From Triglochin maritima (Eukaryota; Streptophyta; Magnoliopsida; Alismatales; Juncaginaceae), in contig OY821784.1 in the NCBI GenBank assembly GCA_963682175.1, positions 22,673,621-22,737,620 on the forward strand: 64,000 nt of DNA, read 5' to 3'. Position 1 is the stretch's first letter. The number at the start of each line of letters is the position of its first letter. The position numbers and the translations under genes are program-made. The notes under the pieces were generated by a model. The model saw only the letters and a program-made list of their open reading frames with translations. It did no database searches and was not told where the DNA came from. Shown here piece by piece: positions 29,872 to 41,561 of the stretch.

Positions 29872-30493
29872 GGAGGAGATTGGTGGTGACCATGTGAGTC
29901 AAAGCATCAAATTCGAATCCGGTTGCATCACCAAGTCAAGATTGGAGCTAATCAATGTTCAAGTTGGTATAAATTTCTATCACTAAAAAATTCTGAAAAA
30001 TTAGCTCTAATCTAGTCAATATGCTTAATTGTCTTATCTTTAGAAGTTTAATTCATGGCAAATCATTAACCTTATTCATTGCAAATCATATATCACATCC
30101 ATTGATTATAAATGTCAAATTTTGAATGGATGTTAGAATAAAGCTTGAGTAGAAACTTAAATGAACTTAACTTGAATCATACTCTTAGTTTCCATATAGC
30201 CTTATTGATAGGGGGAGCTTAAATGTTATATCTTTTATTAGAGTAATGAAGTGCAAAATTTAGGGGGAGCAACTTCATTACAAGACATCCAAATTCTATG
30301 CTTAAAGTCATAATTATTTTTGTTTTTGATGGATGTCAAAGGGGGAGAGATAATCAAAGGGGAGTTACTTGAAAATTGGTTAAAATTGAACAAAAACTAT
30401 GCACATCCATAGAGGGAGCATTTATATACATAGTTTGCACCTAAAATTTTCAAGTATTAAGATATAGGTTGTCATCATAAAAAAAGGGGAGAT
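29872..30493 (+). other. Element B 3' non-coding region with purine tracts
   Basis: GGGGAG-type tracts lie at about 30211-30219, 30262-30270, 30338-30350, 30357-30363 and 30411-30419. The terminal AAAAAGGGGAGAT tract at 30481-30493 touches the 3' LTR. No ORF. The arrangement mirrors C1. Confidence 0.75.
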
Positions 30494-32013
30494 TGTTGGC
30501 TTTTTGGACTTAATCCTTGTTTTGATGATTTAATCAACCTAATCTTAATCATAAGTAATGTAGAGTAGCACACATATTGCATTGCATATATATTGCATGT
30601 GGTAACCTCTACAGGTGATCAAGACTCATGGAAGGAAGGAAATCAAGTCAAGATTTGTAATAAAGCTATATGAAGACTTGTAATCTTGATTTTATTTTGA
30701 GTCTTAGGAACATGTGTCAATTGAGCATACAAGAGTTAAAAACTAATCACAATCACACTAGGTTCCCTGTAGGAGTCACACACAAAATCTCATATCATTT
30801 GGACTCCATTAGATCACCCAAACCTTAGTCGGAAATCACTTAAAACCTCAAACCAGAATTCTTGTGTGCACCGGTCGACCAAACCAGTTCTCAGTTCCAC
30901 CGGTTTATAACAGACTCTCCATAGTGATTCTACCGAACTCTACCGGTCGACCGGTTCTACCTTTTCGGTCGACCGATCCTGGATTTTGTTATGGTCGTTA
31001 CCTTTGTCGTATTCCTATAATGGTCGTATTCGTATAAATCAAACTTAACCCCAAAATATATTCGGTAACCGGTCGAACGACAACCTTGTTTCGGTCCACC
31101 GGTTGAACACTTATTATATCCCTGCTATCGGTCGGCACACTCTTCGTTCGACCGATCCAACTTTGTCTCAACCGAATCCCTTAACGGTCGACCGCCCCAT
31201 ACTTTGGTACGACCGATTCACTTAAGTAGAGTTAAGTTCTAGCTCGTTTGTCCGACCGAATATTCATTTGTTCGACCGTTCTCCTTGAAATCAAGTGAAC
31301 GGTCGACCAGTTTATTAGTTTCGGTTGACCGGTTCTGGACAGATTTGCAGCCCAATTTTCGGCTTTGTGTATCTTACACAAAACCCAACCAAATCTATTC
31401 CCAACGGCTAGAATACCTTAGGAGCTTATAAATAGAGGATCAAGACCTGTTGTTAACACAACTCTCCAACTTCCAATTGTCCAATTCATTAGAGAGAAGC
31501 TCTCAATCCTCAAAGCTCCCAATCTCACTCCATCAGCCTAAATCCACACTTAGCGATCATATCCTCATCCAACTCAAGTGTGCTCAATTAGAGAGTGAGT
31601 TCCACTGAAGTTACATTTGTTGTCGAGAGAGCAAGGGTCTTGGTGAAAGCCCAAGACACAAGTATAGACTTCGGTGCGAGCCCGAAGTGATCCTTCTCGG
31701 ATTGTGAGAAGAGGATTCCAAGCTCGGCGAGGTTTGTCTGCAAGTTTGACGGTTGTAAGGCGTTGTCTCCCGGCCCGGAACGGGGAGCGGATAGTTATGT
31801 CGTAGGCGGAGCTCGCGGAGTCGAGCAGAGCTTGCAAGAGAGGACTAGGACCCGGGTGGGGTGCCGAACCTCTATAAAAACGCCGAGTCGATTTGTGGTT
31901 TGCTTGTTCCTTTTCCCTACTAGTCTTTAAATTGTTTCCGCTGCGTTTATTGTTTGATTAGTTAGGGATTAGTGTAAAAGTGATTAGATTAACCCGACCC
32001 ACACGATCCTACA
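30494..32013 (+). repeat. Element B 3' LTR
   Basis: 1520 bp, TGTTGGC to CCTACA. It has ~22 bp near 30660 not present in the 5' copy. It carries the dyad array at 30869-31335 and a TATA-like TATAAATAGA near 31427. Confidence 0.93.
30869..31335. repeat. Dyad array in B 3' LTR
   Basis: It matches the 5' LTR array at 6523-6990, with substitutions that mostly keep or improve dyad symmetry (for example TTCGGTCGACCGAT here against TTCGATCGACCGAT there). Confidence 0.7.
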
Positions 32014-32018
32014 ATATT

Positions 32019-32409
32019 CACTGTTGGGAGCACAGCTATTAACTGGAAAGCGACGTTGCAACACACTCTTACTTTTTCTACAACGGAAGCAGAGTATATG
32101 GCAGCGACCGAGGGTATAAAGGAAGCTCTTTGGCTGAAAGGTTTATTTGGAAAGCTTAGTCCAGGTTAGAATACAGTGTTTGTTTATTGTGATTGTCAGA
32201 GTGTCATTTTTCTGACGAAGGATCAGATGTACCACGAGAGGATGAAGCATATCGACGTCCGTTATCACTTTATTCGGGAAGTTGTTGAAGAAGGTGTGGT
32301 GGTGAAGAAGGTGGGCACTGAAGATAATCCGGCTGATATGTTGACGAAGCCAATTATTTCAACTAAGTTCATGGTATGCGTGAACTTGGTTGGTTTGAGT
32401 TCCAAGTAG
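32019..32409 (+). pseudogene. Copia element D, RNase H C-terminal part
   Basis: It continues the D frame cut at 6171: TVGSTAINWKATLQ, STTEAEYMA with the catalytic Glu, YCDCQSVIFL with a catalytic Asp, and KHIDVRYHFIREVVEEG. The Tork-type ending DMLTKPI follows. A TAG near 32168 interrupts it. The ~80 bp to 32490 end in a purine-rich ATGGTGGAGAT tract before the 3' LTR. Confidence 0.92.
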
Positions 32410-32490
32410 ATGGAGCTAATGCGATGACACAATGAGGAAGGAAGTGTTCCTTCAAAATTTCTGGGGGCTATTCAAGGTAATGGTGGAGAT

Positions 32491-33417
32491 TGTTGTAGTT
32501 TACCTTGAATATGTGATTAAAGTATTTGTGGGATAAAAAAGACATTCGGTCGATCGGAAGGAGTTCGGTCGACCGGACGTGTGTTCAATTTTGTCCAGCC
32601 AAAGTGCCTGTCGTTTTTCGGTCGACCGATAGGAGTTGTTCGGTCGACAGGGCACACACGAGGAAGCTGGGCAAAAGTGTCTGTCGTTTTTCGGTCGACC
32701 GAGAGGAGCTGTTTGGTCGACCGGATACGCACGAGGAAGTGCCTGTCGTTTTTCGGTCGACCGAGAGGAGCTGTTTGGTCGACCGGATACACACGAGGAA
32801 GTGTCTGTCGGTTTTCGGTCGACCGAAACTTAAGTGATTCGGTCTACCGAATATGCACTTGAGCAATCAGGAAAGTTCCTGTTGTTTTTCGGTCGACCGG
32901 AACTTAGGCTTCGGTCGACTGAAGAAGTCCCGGTTTGCGATATGGTTTGAAGTTCGGTCGACCGAAGCACCCGTTCGGTCGACCGTCTGTCCCAGTTCCG
33001 CCCACGATTTGCACTTTTCTCAACGCGATTTTGGTGCAATTAATACTTGTTTTGGCCTACTATATAAAGTCAATTTCGTCCCCCTTTGTCTTAGAACAAT
33101 TAGATTAATTTCTATTGTCTACTTTTGCATTCTTGAGAGAAAAGAGAGAGAACATCCTTGTTGATTCAGTGTGAGCAAATTTAACTGGGTATTCTCGCCG
33201 ATTGTTCGTGTCTCCTGTAAGCCTCTCTGTGTAATACGATTTCTCTATAGTAGATTGGAGTTGTGTCGTCCGTGGTATTTCCCGTATTGGGTTTCCACGT
33301 TAAATCTTGCGTGTTTTGTGTGATTTGGTGTTTAGATTTGCATTTGTTCTTTATTCCATACATTGGATTTGCTATTTCGATTCCGCTGCGTATTTGTGAT
33401 TGATTTTATTCCTAACA
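32491..33417 (+). repeat. Copia element D 3' LTR
   Basis: 927 bp, TGTTGTAG to CCTAACA. A TATA-like CTATATAAAG lies near 33059. The upstream half is packed with GGTCGACC dyads. The 5' LTR would lie left of the window, so the target duplication (aatac at 33418) cannot be confirmed. Confidence 0.88.
32545..32990. repeat. Dyad array and 62-bp tandem repeat in D LTR
   Basis: Paired TTCGGTCGACCGAA-type dyads have centre spacing from 19 bp (first pair, 32545-32577) to 24 bp. Units starting at 32605, 32678, 32740 and 32802 form a tandem repeat of 62 bp (73 bp for the first, which has an 11-bp insert). Confidence 0.8.
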
Positions 33418-35124
33418 AATACAAATAAGATGCATAGTGGGAATGATTAACGTACAAAGTCAATGAACCTCACGAGAGGACAAACACAACGAAAACACTA
33501 TCATCGTTCTCAAGTGATTGTTTGTGTGTGCCCTGTTTGCAATCTTCGTTCTCTCATCCTCTCCCTCCTTAGCAGTGGGGAACCCTGGAATTTACAATGA
33601 ATTCATATTTAATTATTTCATATTTAATTATAAGACTTTCTCTTCATACTCTGAAAACTTTGTATAGTTGTTTTCATGCGAGTACTTCTAAAACACCTCT
33701 ATTTACGTACAAAATTATAATATCCTCCATAAGATGCTTTAACTCACATGCAGTGATACCATTTCATCCAACGACGCTAACTTAGGTGATTCTAAATTTT
33801 TGGTTTTTAATGTAATTTCAGATTTCAAATAACAAAAAAATAAATATTAATATAACACATGATAATATTTTCTATTAAATGACATGGAAGTTTAACATGA
33901 AAGAAAATTAAAAATATCATACCCTTGTGTTTGGTAAAAAGTTCAACCTATAACAAATACTATACAAAACAAAAAACTTAATGAAAGTAGTATAGGTTTT
34001 AGATACAGAAAAATGACAAACACGTTCAATTAATACTAATGAGATAATAACTAAACGATCAAATAATAGATAAGTCTATTATTGGGCCTCCTAGTGCCTT
34101 TAATCCTATGTTCAAATTTCTACCGTGTATTATCAAAGTTTTGGACAATAGGACTATTGTATATTAAAGAACTTACAACAAAGGATGGTTCACGGGCTCA
34201 TTGGGCCTAACGTGGGTATGTTCGTGCTCCTAGGAGACTAAAGTGAGGGGAGAGAATCCCATGATGCACATTTACAACTCAACATTGAATTTCCAATCTC
34301 ATATTAATTGAGTTTAACTCTAATATTTAATAGTTCAATATTGTTATCTATTTAAAAGAATAATATGTTCGGCAATTTGTTTTATATTTTATGTTATAAG
34401 TAACTAAATACAATTCTATTTAAAAGAATACTATGTTCGGAATCATCGACAAAGTAATGGACTTAAATCCAAAATGGGAGATATAAATTAAGGAAAGCCC
34501 AAAGCTTAGACCTCCTCAACCCAAAATAATGTAAGCCTATTGGTGTCCATTAAATTTATCAAAATATGCAATTATAATTGCAAATTGAGATCGGAACCAA
34601 ACAACCTGAATTAAGAAAGTTTCGATTAGGATGGATTAATATGCCCAAGAGATGCATAAGATCATGGGTGACATGTGCCGCTATCTGATTGGCTATCACA
34701 TAGAACATGGGGTGTGTGACGGTTACGATTGATGTGCATGAACCCGAATTTGGATGTGATAGCCTTGATTGGATAATATTGGATCTTGACTAGATTGGGA
34801 TTGATCCTAAGATTATGATGGCTGTCAATAGGATAGTGAAGGATCCCAATTAGGATCCAGGAGGATTGAGACCAAAGATAATTTTGGAGTTTACTTTACG
34901 TAAAGATCATAATTGCTAATTCCACTCTAGTCCTTTATTAAAAACAAATTACAAGGATATTTTTAGGGTATATTTGAATATGCATTTTGTAAGTAAAAAT
35001 CTTGGTATTTTGAATTGAACAATTTCCATTTCTATGTTGTCATTTTCAAAACAAAACAAGCTGTCGTAACACCTATTTTACATTAATTTAATATAATCGG
35101 AATCTACCATTTTCATAACAGAAA
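33418..35124. other. Unassigned AT-rich DNA between D and E
   Basis: No gene or element is recognised. Two short direct repeats are visible: TCATATTTAATTAT twice near 33602-33635, and a TATTTAAAAGAATA motif followed by TATGTTCGG near 34350 and 34420. It may be host intergenic DNA. Confidence 0.5.
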
Positions 35125-35904
35125 TGTTGGAAACTTGCATATTTGTTTTCAATTTTCTTTGAGGTGATTAAAAATAAAATTGTTTGCTTTTACATTTTCC
35201 AAACCTTTGATTTCTTTTCCTTTTCTATAAAAGTTTTTAAGGAAGTTTTAATCCATATTTGGGAAGGTTTTTATGTGGAGTTTATCTTTGTTGAGAACAA
35301 CGGCTATACCTTGGAGAATTATACATGCATCAATGCATTTTAAGGCAAATAAATCATACCATTGAATATGCTAATAAATCATTGCTGTGAATGGAAGGTC
35401 GCCATGAATGTGCATGGAACATTGTGAGGCCGTTTCGAACGTTCCAGCAATGTAAGAGTTCAAAGCAATGCCTATAAATATGGCATGTATATGGAGATTG
35501 ATATACAGTGGAAAACACATAATCTCTTGCATCATTTTCTCATCAAACATTCCAGTCCATTCCACCCACCATTCATTTACCAATCTCCAGGAAATTTGCT
35601 GTTGTGATCTTCAAAGATCTTCCCACATACTTTGTTTTCAAACTTGAGCAACTAGGCCAAAGATCCGGGTTCAACTCCGACGTCTCGAACGCACTGAGTG
35701 CCGGACCAGATAGATGGGGTGGTCGTATCATGGGAGCAAACCGTCAGTGGACCTTGTGCGCAAGAATGGGCGGAATTTGTTCTGAGGAAAGTGACCCGAT
35801 TCGTGCTTCCACCACAGACTATCTCTTCCTTATTCTAAAATTATTTTTAGTAATTTTCCTTGCATGAAATAAATCTAAGTCTAAAACACATATACTTTCT
35901 AACA
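35125..35904 (+). repeat. Element E 5' LTR
   Basis: 780 bp, TGTTGGAAAC to TTCTAACA. A TATA-like CCTATAAATATGG lies near 35470. Confidence 0.95.
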
Positions 35905-35959
35905 ATCTCAGAACAAATTACTTGTTGTGTGTTAGATTTAGATTTTTTTGCTTGTAGTC

Positions 35960-36830
35960 ATGGACCAAAAAAATGATTCTACAAAACCTGAAAATTTCAA
36001 TGGACAAAATTTTAAGAGATGGCAATCAAAAATGTTATTTTGGTTAACCACTTTAGGATTGGTGTCTGTCATTACCAACTCTTCTCCTCAAAAGGAGAAA
36101 TCTGATTCTGATGCGGAAAAGGATAAAGGAGTTGAGGATGGAACACCACTCCTAACACATGGAACAATTAGCACCAAAACAACTAGAACTTATGAAGAAC
36201 TTGACATTCTTTGCCATGGTAGAATACTTTCTGCATTATCTAATGAACTCTATGATATATATTTTCATGTTCGTCCTGCTTTGAAACTTTGGGAAATCTT
36301 GGAATCAAAATTCGGACAAGAAGATGCCGGTCTTGAAAGATATGCCTTTGTGGAATGGCTTGAGTTCAAGATGGCTGATTCTAAATCCGTGTCATCACAA
36401 ATCTTGGAATATCAAAACATAGTTTCTAATGCAATAACAAAAGGTTTTGATCTTGGTGAAAATATACAAGTTGCTGCGTTAATAGAAAAATTACCACCTT
36501 CTACTTTGCAAAATCCCTAAGGCAAAAGCAAGGAACCATGTCTACGGTAAGCTTATTGCATTCACTAAAAACAGAAGACATCCATAGGGAGCAAGACCAC
36601 AAAATAAAAGAAGACCTTCAACAAATAAATTTGGTTGAGAAAAACAAATTCAACAAAAACTAGAAAAATAAAAGTTTCACAAACCAAACAGTCACGCCTC
36701 CAAATTTAATCACAATTCCAAATCCAACTTTAAACCCACATCTGAAAATAAAAAGGAATATGGAAAGGTAGCCTATTTTGTTTGTGGGAAGCCTGGGCAC
36801 ATTGCCAAAAACTGTTATGAGCGTAAAGAT
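35960..36830 (+). pseudogene. Element E gag
   Basis: It starts MDQKNDSTKPENFNGQNF and shows the Copia gag pattern (KRWQSKMLFWL, ALKLWEILESKFG). It is open to 36518, then frameshifted, with a stop near 36661. The zinc knuckle at 36774-36815 reads YFVCGKPGHIAKNC: the first Cys is Tyr, so metal binding would be lost. Confidence 0.9.
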
Positions 36831-38452
36831 GTGAACAACAAACGGAAGGGCAACCCACATTTTACTCCAAATATAGAGGCAAATATGGTTGTTGTGGGGG
36901 CATCCACTTCAAATACCACTAACAGGTTTGTGCCTGATTTTTCCGAAATTAATATGACATGTTTATTCTCCAGTTGGTGGATAGACACTGGAGCTACTGC
37001 GCATGTGTGTCTTGACCGCTCTCTGTTTTCTACCTATCAGGTTGTCAATGGAAGGAGCGTGACCATGGCAGACTCCAGTGTTGCATTGGTGGAAGGGATA
37101 GCACGAGTGGACCTAAAGTTTACTTTGGGAAAGGTCCTATCTCTTCAAAATGTGCAACATGTTCCAAATATTCGGAAAAATCTCGTTAATGCGTCTATGT
37201 TACACAAAGCTGGCTACAAAATAATTATTGAGTCAAATAAAGTCGTAATAACTAGATTTGGGTATTTTGTTGGAAAAGGTTATGATTGTGATGGAATGCT
37301 TAAACTAAGTATTGTTGAAAACTCAAATTTGAATAAAGAATTTTCTCATACTATTCTCTTGACAGAATCTTCTGACATGTGGCATTCTAGGTTTGGACAT
37401 GTAAATAAAGATGCAATGAGAAGAATGATTGCTATGGATTTAATTCCTAAAACAAAATTAGATAATCATAAAAGATGTGAAATATGTGTTCAAGCGAAAC
37501 TACCTAAAAACCTTTCAAAACAATCGAAAGAAATTTTGAATTGCTTGATTTAGTACACACTGATGTTTGTGATTTAAATGGTGTGTTAACTAGAGAGAAT
37601 ATGAGATACTTTATGACTTTTATTGATGATTTTTCTAAATTTTGTTATGTCTATCTTCTCAAGTCTAAGGATGAACAAATTGATAAGTTTAAGATTTACA
37701 AAAATCAAGTAGAGTTACAACTTGACAAAAGACTAAAATGAGTTAGATCTAATAGGGGTGGAGAATATTCATCAAACGAACTTAATAAGTTTTGTGAAGA
37801 TAATGGCTTAATTCATGAAACTACTGCCCCATATAATCCCAAATCTAATGGAATGGCTGAAAGAAAAAATAGAACATTAATTGATATGGTGAATTCTATG
37901 TTGGCTGGATCTGGAATACCCAAGAAATTGTGGGGGGAAGCACTTTTAACTGCAAATTATATTTTAAATAGAATTCCTTTTAAACACATGAACAAAACTC
38001 CTTATGAGTTGTGGTTCAAAAGAAGACCATGTTTGAAATATTTAAAAGTGTGGGGTTGCCTGGCAAAAGTGAAAATTCCTGAAAATATGAAACGTAAATT
38101 AGGACCCAGAACTATAGATGCCATTTTTATTGGTTATGTTGAGCATAGTAAGGCTAATCGATTTCTGTTTATCAAATCTGAAATCAGTGAAATAAAAATT
38201 AATTCTATAATGGAAACAAGACCTGTTGATGCAGTATATTGTGAGACTATATTTCCATTAAAGGATAAATTAACAAAATAGGTTAGACATGTTAGTTCTA
38301 ACGTAGAAGATGTTGTTGATCCTTTGGTTGATGTGGAAACTTCATTAAATGTAAATATTGATAACAATCAATATGAGTATAACATTGATGAATTAGGAAG
38401 AGGCAAAAGAGTTAAAATCACTAAGAATTTTGGTAATGATTTTTACACCTCT
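36831..38452 (+). pseudogene. Element E protease and integrase
   Basis: The protease has WWIDTGATAHVC with the catalytic Asp about 52 codons in. The integrase zinc finger (MWHSRFGHVN, then CEICVQAK) follows. The catalytic core is recognised by LVHTDVCDLNG, FIDDFSKFCYVYLLKSK, RGGEYSS and NGMAERKNRTL, then the ELWFKRRPCLKYLKVWG block. Lesions are a frameshift near 37550, a stop near 37740, TAG at 38279-38281 and TAG near 38453. Confidence 0.92.
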
Positions 38453-38454
38453 TA

Positions 38455-39248
38455 GTTGAAGACGATCCTAAAACCTATAAGGAAGCCATGTCTTCAATTG
38501 ATGTAGGTTTTTGGAAAGAAGCAATTGATAATGAAATTCAATCCATAATGAATAACCATACTAAGATCCTTACAAATTTAACCCCTCATTGTAAAACAAT
38601 TGGTTGTAAATGGGTATTTAGAAAGAAGTTAAAAGCTGACGGCTCTATAGACAAATTCAAAGCCAGGCTTGTGGACAAAGGGTATAGTAAAAAAAAGGAA
38701 TATATTTTTTTGACACATATTCTCCCGTAACAAAAATTTCATCCATTAGAGTGCTTATTGCTTTGGCTGCGATTCATAATTTAGAAATACATCAAATTTA
38801 CGTCAAGACCGTATTTGTAAATGGCGATCTTGGTGAAGAAATTTAAATGGACCAACCTGAAGGCTTTGTAGTGATTGGACAAGAAAACAAAGTGTGCAAA
38901 CTTGTCAAATCTTTATATGGTTTAAAACAAGCTCCAAAAAAATGGAATGAGAAATTTGATAATGTTATATGTTCTGCTGGTTTTGTGCATAATGAATCTG
39001 ATAGATGCATATATAGTAAAGTACAAAATAATGCTTGTGTTATTTTATGCTTATATGTGGATGATATATTAATTTTTGGCACCAATGCATCTATTATACA
39101 TGAGACTAAATCTTTTTTGTCTAGTCAATTTGATATGAAAGACTTAGGTCTTGCTGATGTTATTTTGGGTATTAAATTGATTAGAAAGGATGATGGATAC
39201 CTCATGTCTCAATCACATTATGTTGAAAACATTTTGAAAAAAATTTAA
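38455..39248 (+). pseudogene. Element E reverse transcriptase
   Basis: Recognised by GCKWVFRKKLKADGSIDKFK, MDQPEGF, VKSLYGLKQAPKKWNEKF and the catalytic LYVDDILIFG, which is intact. The Asp normally found before VKT is Tyr (codon 38799-38801), which would remove the first catalytic aspartate. A frameshift lies near 38700, TAA at 38844-38846 stands before MDQPEGF, and a stop follows near 39246. Confidence 0.93.
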
Positions 39249-39345
39249 TTACATTGATTGCAAAACAGTATCTACTCCTTATGATCAAAATTTCCATCTT
39301 AGAGTTAATACTGGAGAGCCAGTAAGTCAAAATAAATATGCTCAA

Positions 39346-40014
39346 ATGATAGGAAGTTTGATGTATTTGTCTAATTGTTCTAGACCTGATATATCATATG
39401 TTGTAGCGAGATTAAGTAGATACACAAGCAATCCTAGCTCTGATCATTGGAAAGCATTAGTTAGAGTATTTAATTATCTGAGGAAAACCATTGACTTCGG
39501 TCTTCATTTCCGTGGTTTTCCTGATGTGCTTCAGGGTTATACTGATGCTAATTGGATTTCTGATTCCGACGAAACAAAATCTACTAGTGGTTATGTATTT
39601 GTCCTCGGTGGTGCTGCAGTGTCATGGAAATCTACCAAACAAACTATTAGAGCTAGATCCACTATGGAAGCTGAATTTATTGCCTTAGATATTGCAGCTT
39701 GTCAAGCAGAATGGCTTAGGAATTTTTTGTTAGATATTCCTTTAGTTAAAAATCCATTACCCCCTATCTCTATTCATTGTGATAATAAATCTACAATTGA
39801 CAAAGCTAAACAATCTAAAGACAATTCTGGTAAGAGGTTTATGAGATTGAGATATGAAGAGGTTAGAGATTATATTACACATGGTGTTATATCTCTTGAA
39901 TATGTAAAATCTTTAAATAATATTGCATATCCCCTTACTAAAGGACTTTCTAGAGAGAAAGTCAAAAGGCTATCAAGGGGGATGGGGTTGAAGCCCATAA
40001 TAGAGGAAGCATGA
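39346..40014 (+). pseudogene. Element E RNase H
   Basis: 222 codons are open. [30 protein letters not shown] and [12 protein letters not shown] give the Asp, Glu and Asp of the active site. It ends [20 protein letters not shown] and a stop. It reads as an intact domain, but the polyprotein upstream is broken. Confidence 0.93.
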
Positions 40015-40017
40015 CAG

Positions 40018-40582
40018 ATACCCTACCATCACTATTGGAGATCCCAAGTGAGGTTGTTCAAAGGGAAAAACGAGTCAATGTGTGCCAGTGAAAGCACAAA
40101 AATAATTTGAAGATATTCTTCTTACCTCATCCCTATGGTAGTTGTGCTTAGAGTTAATTTTGCGGTTTAGGAAGAGCGTTATGCTCTGAATGAGTTCAAG
40201 GCCCACGTGGCAAGGTGTAGGTCCGTGTAGTACACCCTTTGAGAACTCTACTACGTGAGTGTGATCCTTGTGGCCGGGATCTATGAGAACGAGGGCATTC
40301 TCTAGAGCGCTCCTGAAACAAGATACGCGCATGGCCGTAATGCGCACACCGACTTAGAACTTGGATCTCGTGCCTGTATTGTGTTGTGGAAATTCATGAA
40401 ATCTGGCTAAAGGGGTCTAGTTCAAGACATAGTTCACTACGTCTCCTCAGATGGATTGATTTCATGCTAAGGTTGGGTTCAGAGCCAGAAGCTACCTAAC
40501 TTGAATACACAATATAAAGTTGCTCAATTGTCTTTCAAAATGTATTTAAATTTTTATTTTTATTTTTAATCATGTGGGGGAT
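40018..40582 (+). other. Element E 3' non-coding region and purine tract
   Basis: 565 bp without a supported ORF. It ends in GTGGGGGAT (40574-40582), the polypurine tract next to the LTR. Confidence 0.8.
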
Positions 40583-41362
40583 TGTTGGAAATTGCATATT
40601 TGTTTTCAATTTTGTTTGAGGTGATTAAAAATAAAAATTGTTTGCTTTTACATTTTCCAAACCTTCGATTTCTTTTCCTTTTCTATAAAAGTTTTTAAGG
40701 AAGTTTTAATCCATATTTGGGAAGGTTTTTATGTGGAGTTTATCTTTGTTGAGAACAACGGCTATACCTTGGAGAATTATATATGCATCAATTCATTTTA
40801 AGGCAAATAAATCATACCATTAAATATGCTAATAAATCATTGCTGTGAATGGAAGGTCGCCATGAATGTGCATGGAACGTTGTGAGGCCTTTTCCAACGT
40901 TCCAGCAAGGGAAGAGTTCAGAACAATGCCTATAAATAAGGCATGTATATGGAGATTGATATACAGTGGAAAACACATAATCTCTTGCATCATTTTCTCA
41001 TCAAACATTCCAGTCCATTCCACCCACCATTCATTTACCAATCTCCAGGAAATTTGCTGTTGTGATCTTCAAAGATCTTCCCACATACTTTGTTTTCAAA
41101 CTTGAGCAACTAGGCCAAAGATCCGGGTTCAACTCCGACGTCTCGAACGCTCCGACTGCCGGACCAGATAGCTGGGGTGGTCGTATCTTGGGAGCAAACC
41201 GTCAGTGGACCTTGTGCGCAAGAAGGGGCGGAATTTGTTCTAAGGAAAGCGACCCGATTCGTGCTTCCACCACAGGCTATCTCTTCCTTATTCTAAAATT
41301 ATTTTTAGTAATTTTCCTTGCATGAAATAAATCTAAGTCTAAAACACATATACTTTCTAACA
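40583..41362 (+). repeat. Element E 3' LTR
   Basis: 780 bp, TGTTGGAAAT to TTCTAACA, the partner of 35125-35904 with scattered substitutions and two compensating 1-bp indels near its start. Confidence 0.95.
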
Positions 41363-41561
41363 AGAAATTATTACAATATCTTGAATGATTCTTGCATAAT
41401 ATGTTGATCGTGATGGATGCACCGTTTGATCATTGTCTTTTTTCGAGAGAATTTGAATTTTTGCCAAATTCCAAATGACACTTTATAGTATAATTCATTA
41501 CTCAATGTGCATGCCAGTCCCTGCACAAATAATATATTTCAATATTTACAAACAAGCCCTG

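Larger units (their letters stand above)
6172..32013 (+). mobile_element. Element B, gag-only Copia-type retrotransposon
   Basis: LTRs start TGTTGGC and end CCTACA. The flanking target duplication is gtatt (6167-6171) and atatt (32014-32018), one base different, inside the RNase H of Copia D. The primer site is a variant of initiator tRNA-Met. B carries a gag with no protease, integrase or RT, then ~620 bp of non-coding DNA with purine tracts. Its 5' LTR is split by A2 and its gag by A3. It must have moved with enzymes supplied in trans. Confidence 0.88.
35125..41362 (+). mobile_element. Element E, complete but inactivated Copia
   Basis: 6238 bp with two 780-bp LTRs and a perfect target duplication AGAAA (35120-35124 and 41363-41367). 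Domain order gag, protease, integrase, RT, RNase H confirms Ty1/Copia. It carries multiple stops and frameshifts and changed catalytic residues. The usual primer site is not intact: after the LTR the sequence reads ATCTCAGAAC where TGGTATCAGAGC is expected. Confidence 0.95.

Noticed and set aside
32517..32866. Several 65-103 codon ORFs in the D LTR
   Set aside because: Multiple frames on both strands are open because of the dyad-rich tandem repeat; not coding.
33418..35124. Possible host promoter or gene between D and E
   Set aside because: Only short ORFs, no splice-like structure or protein motif; left as unassigned.
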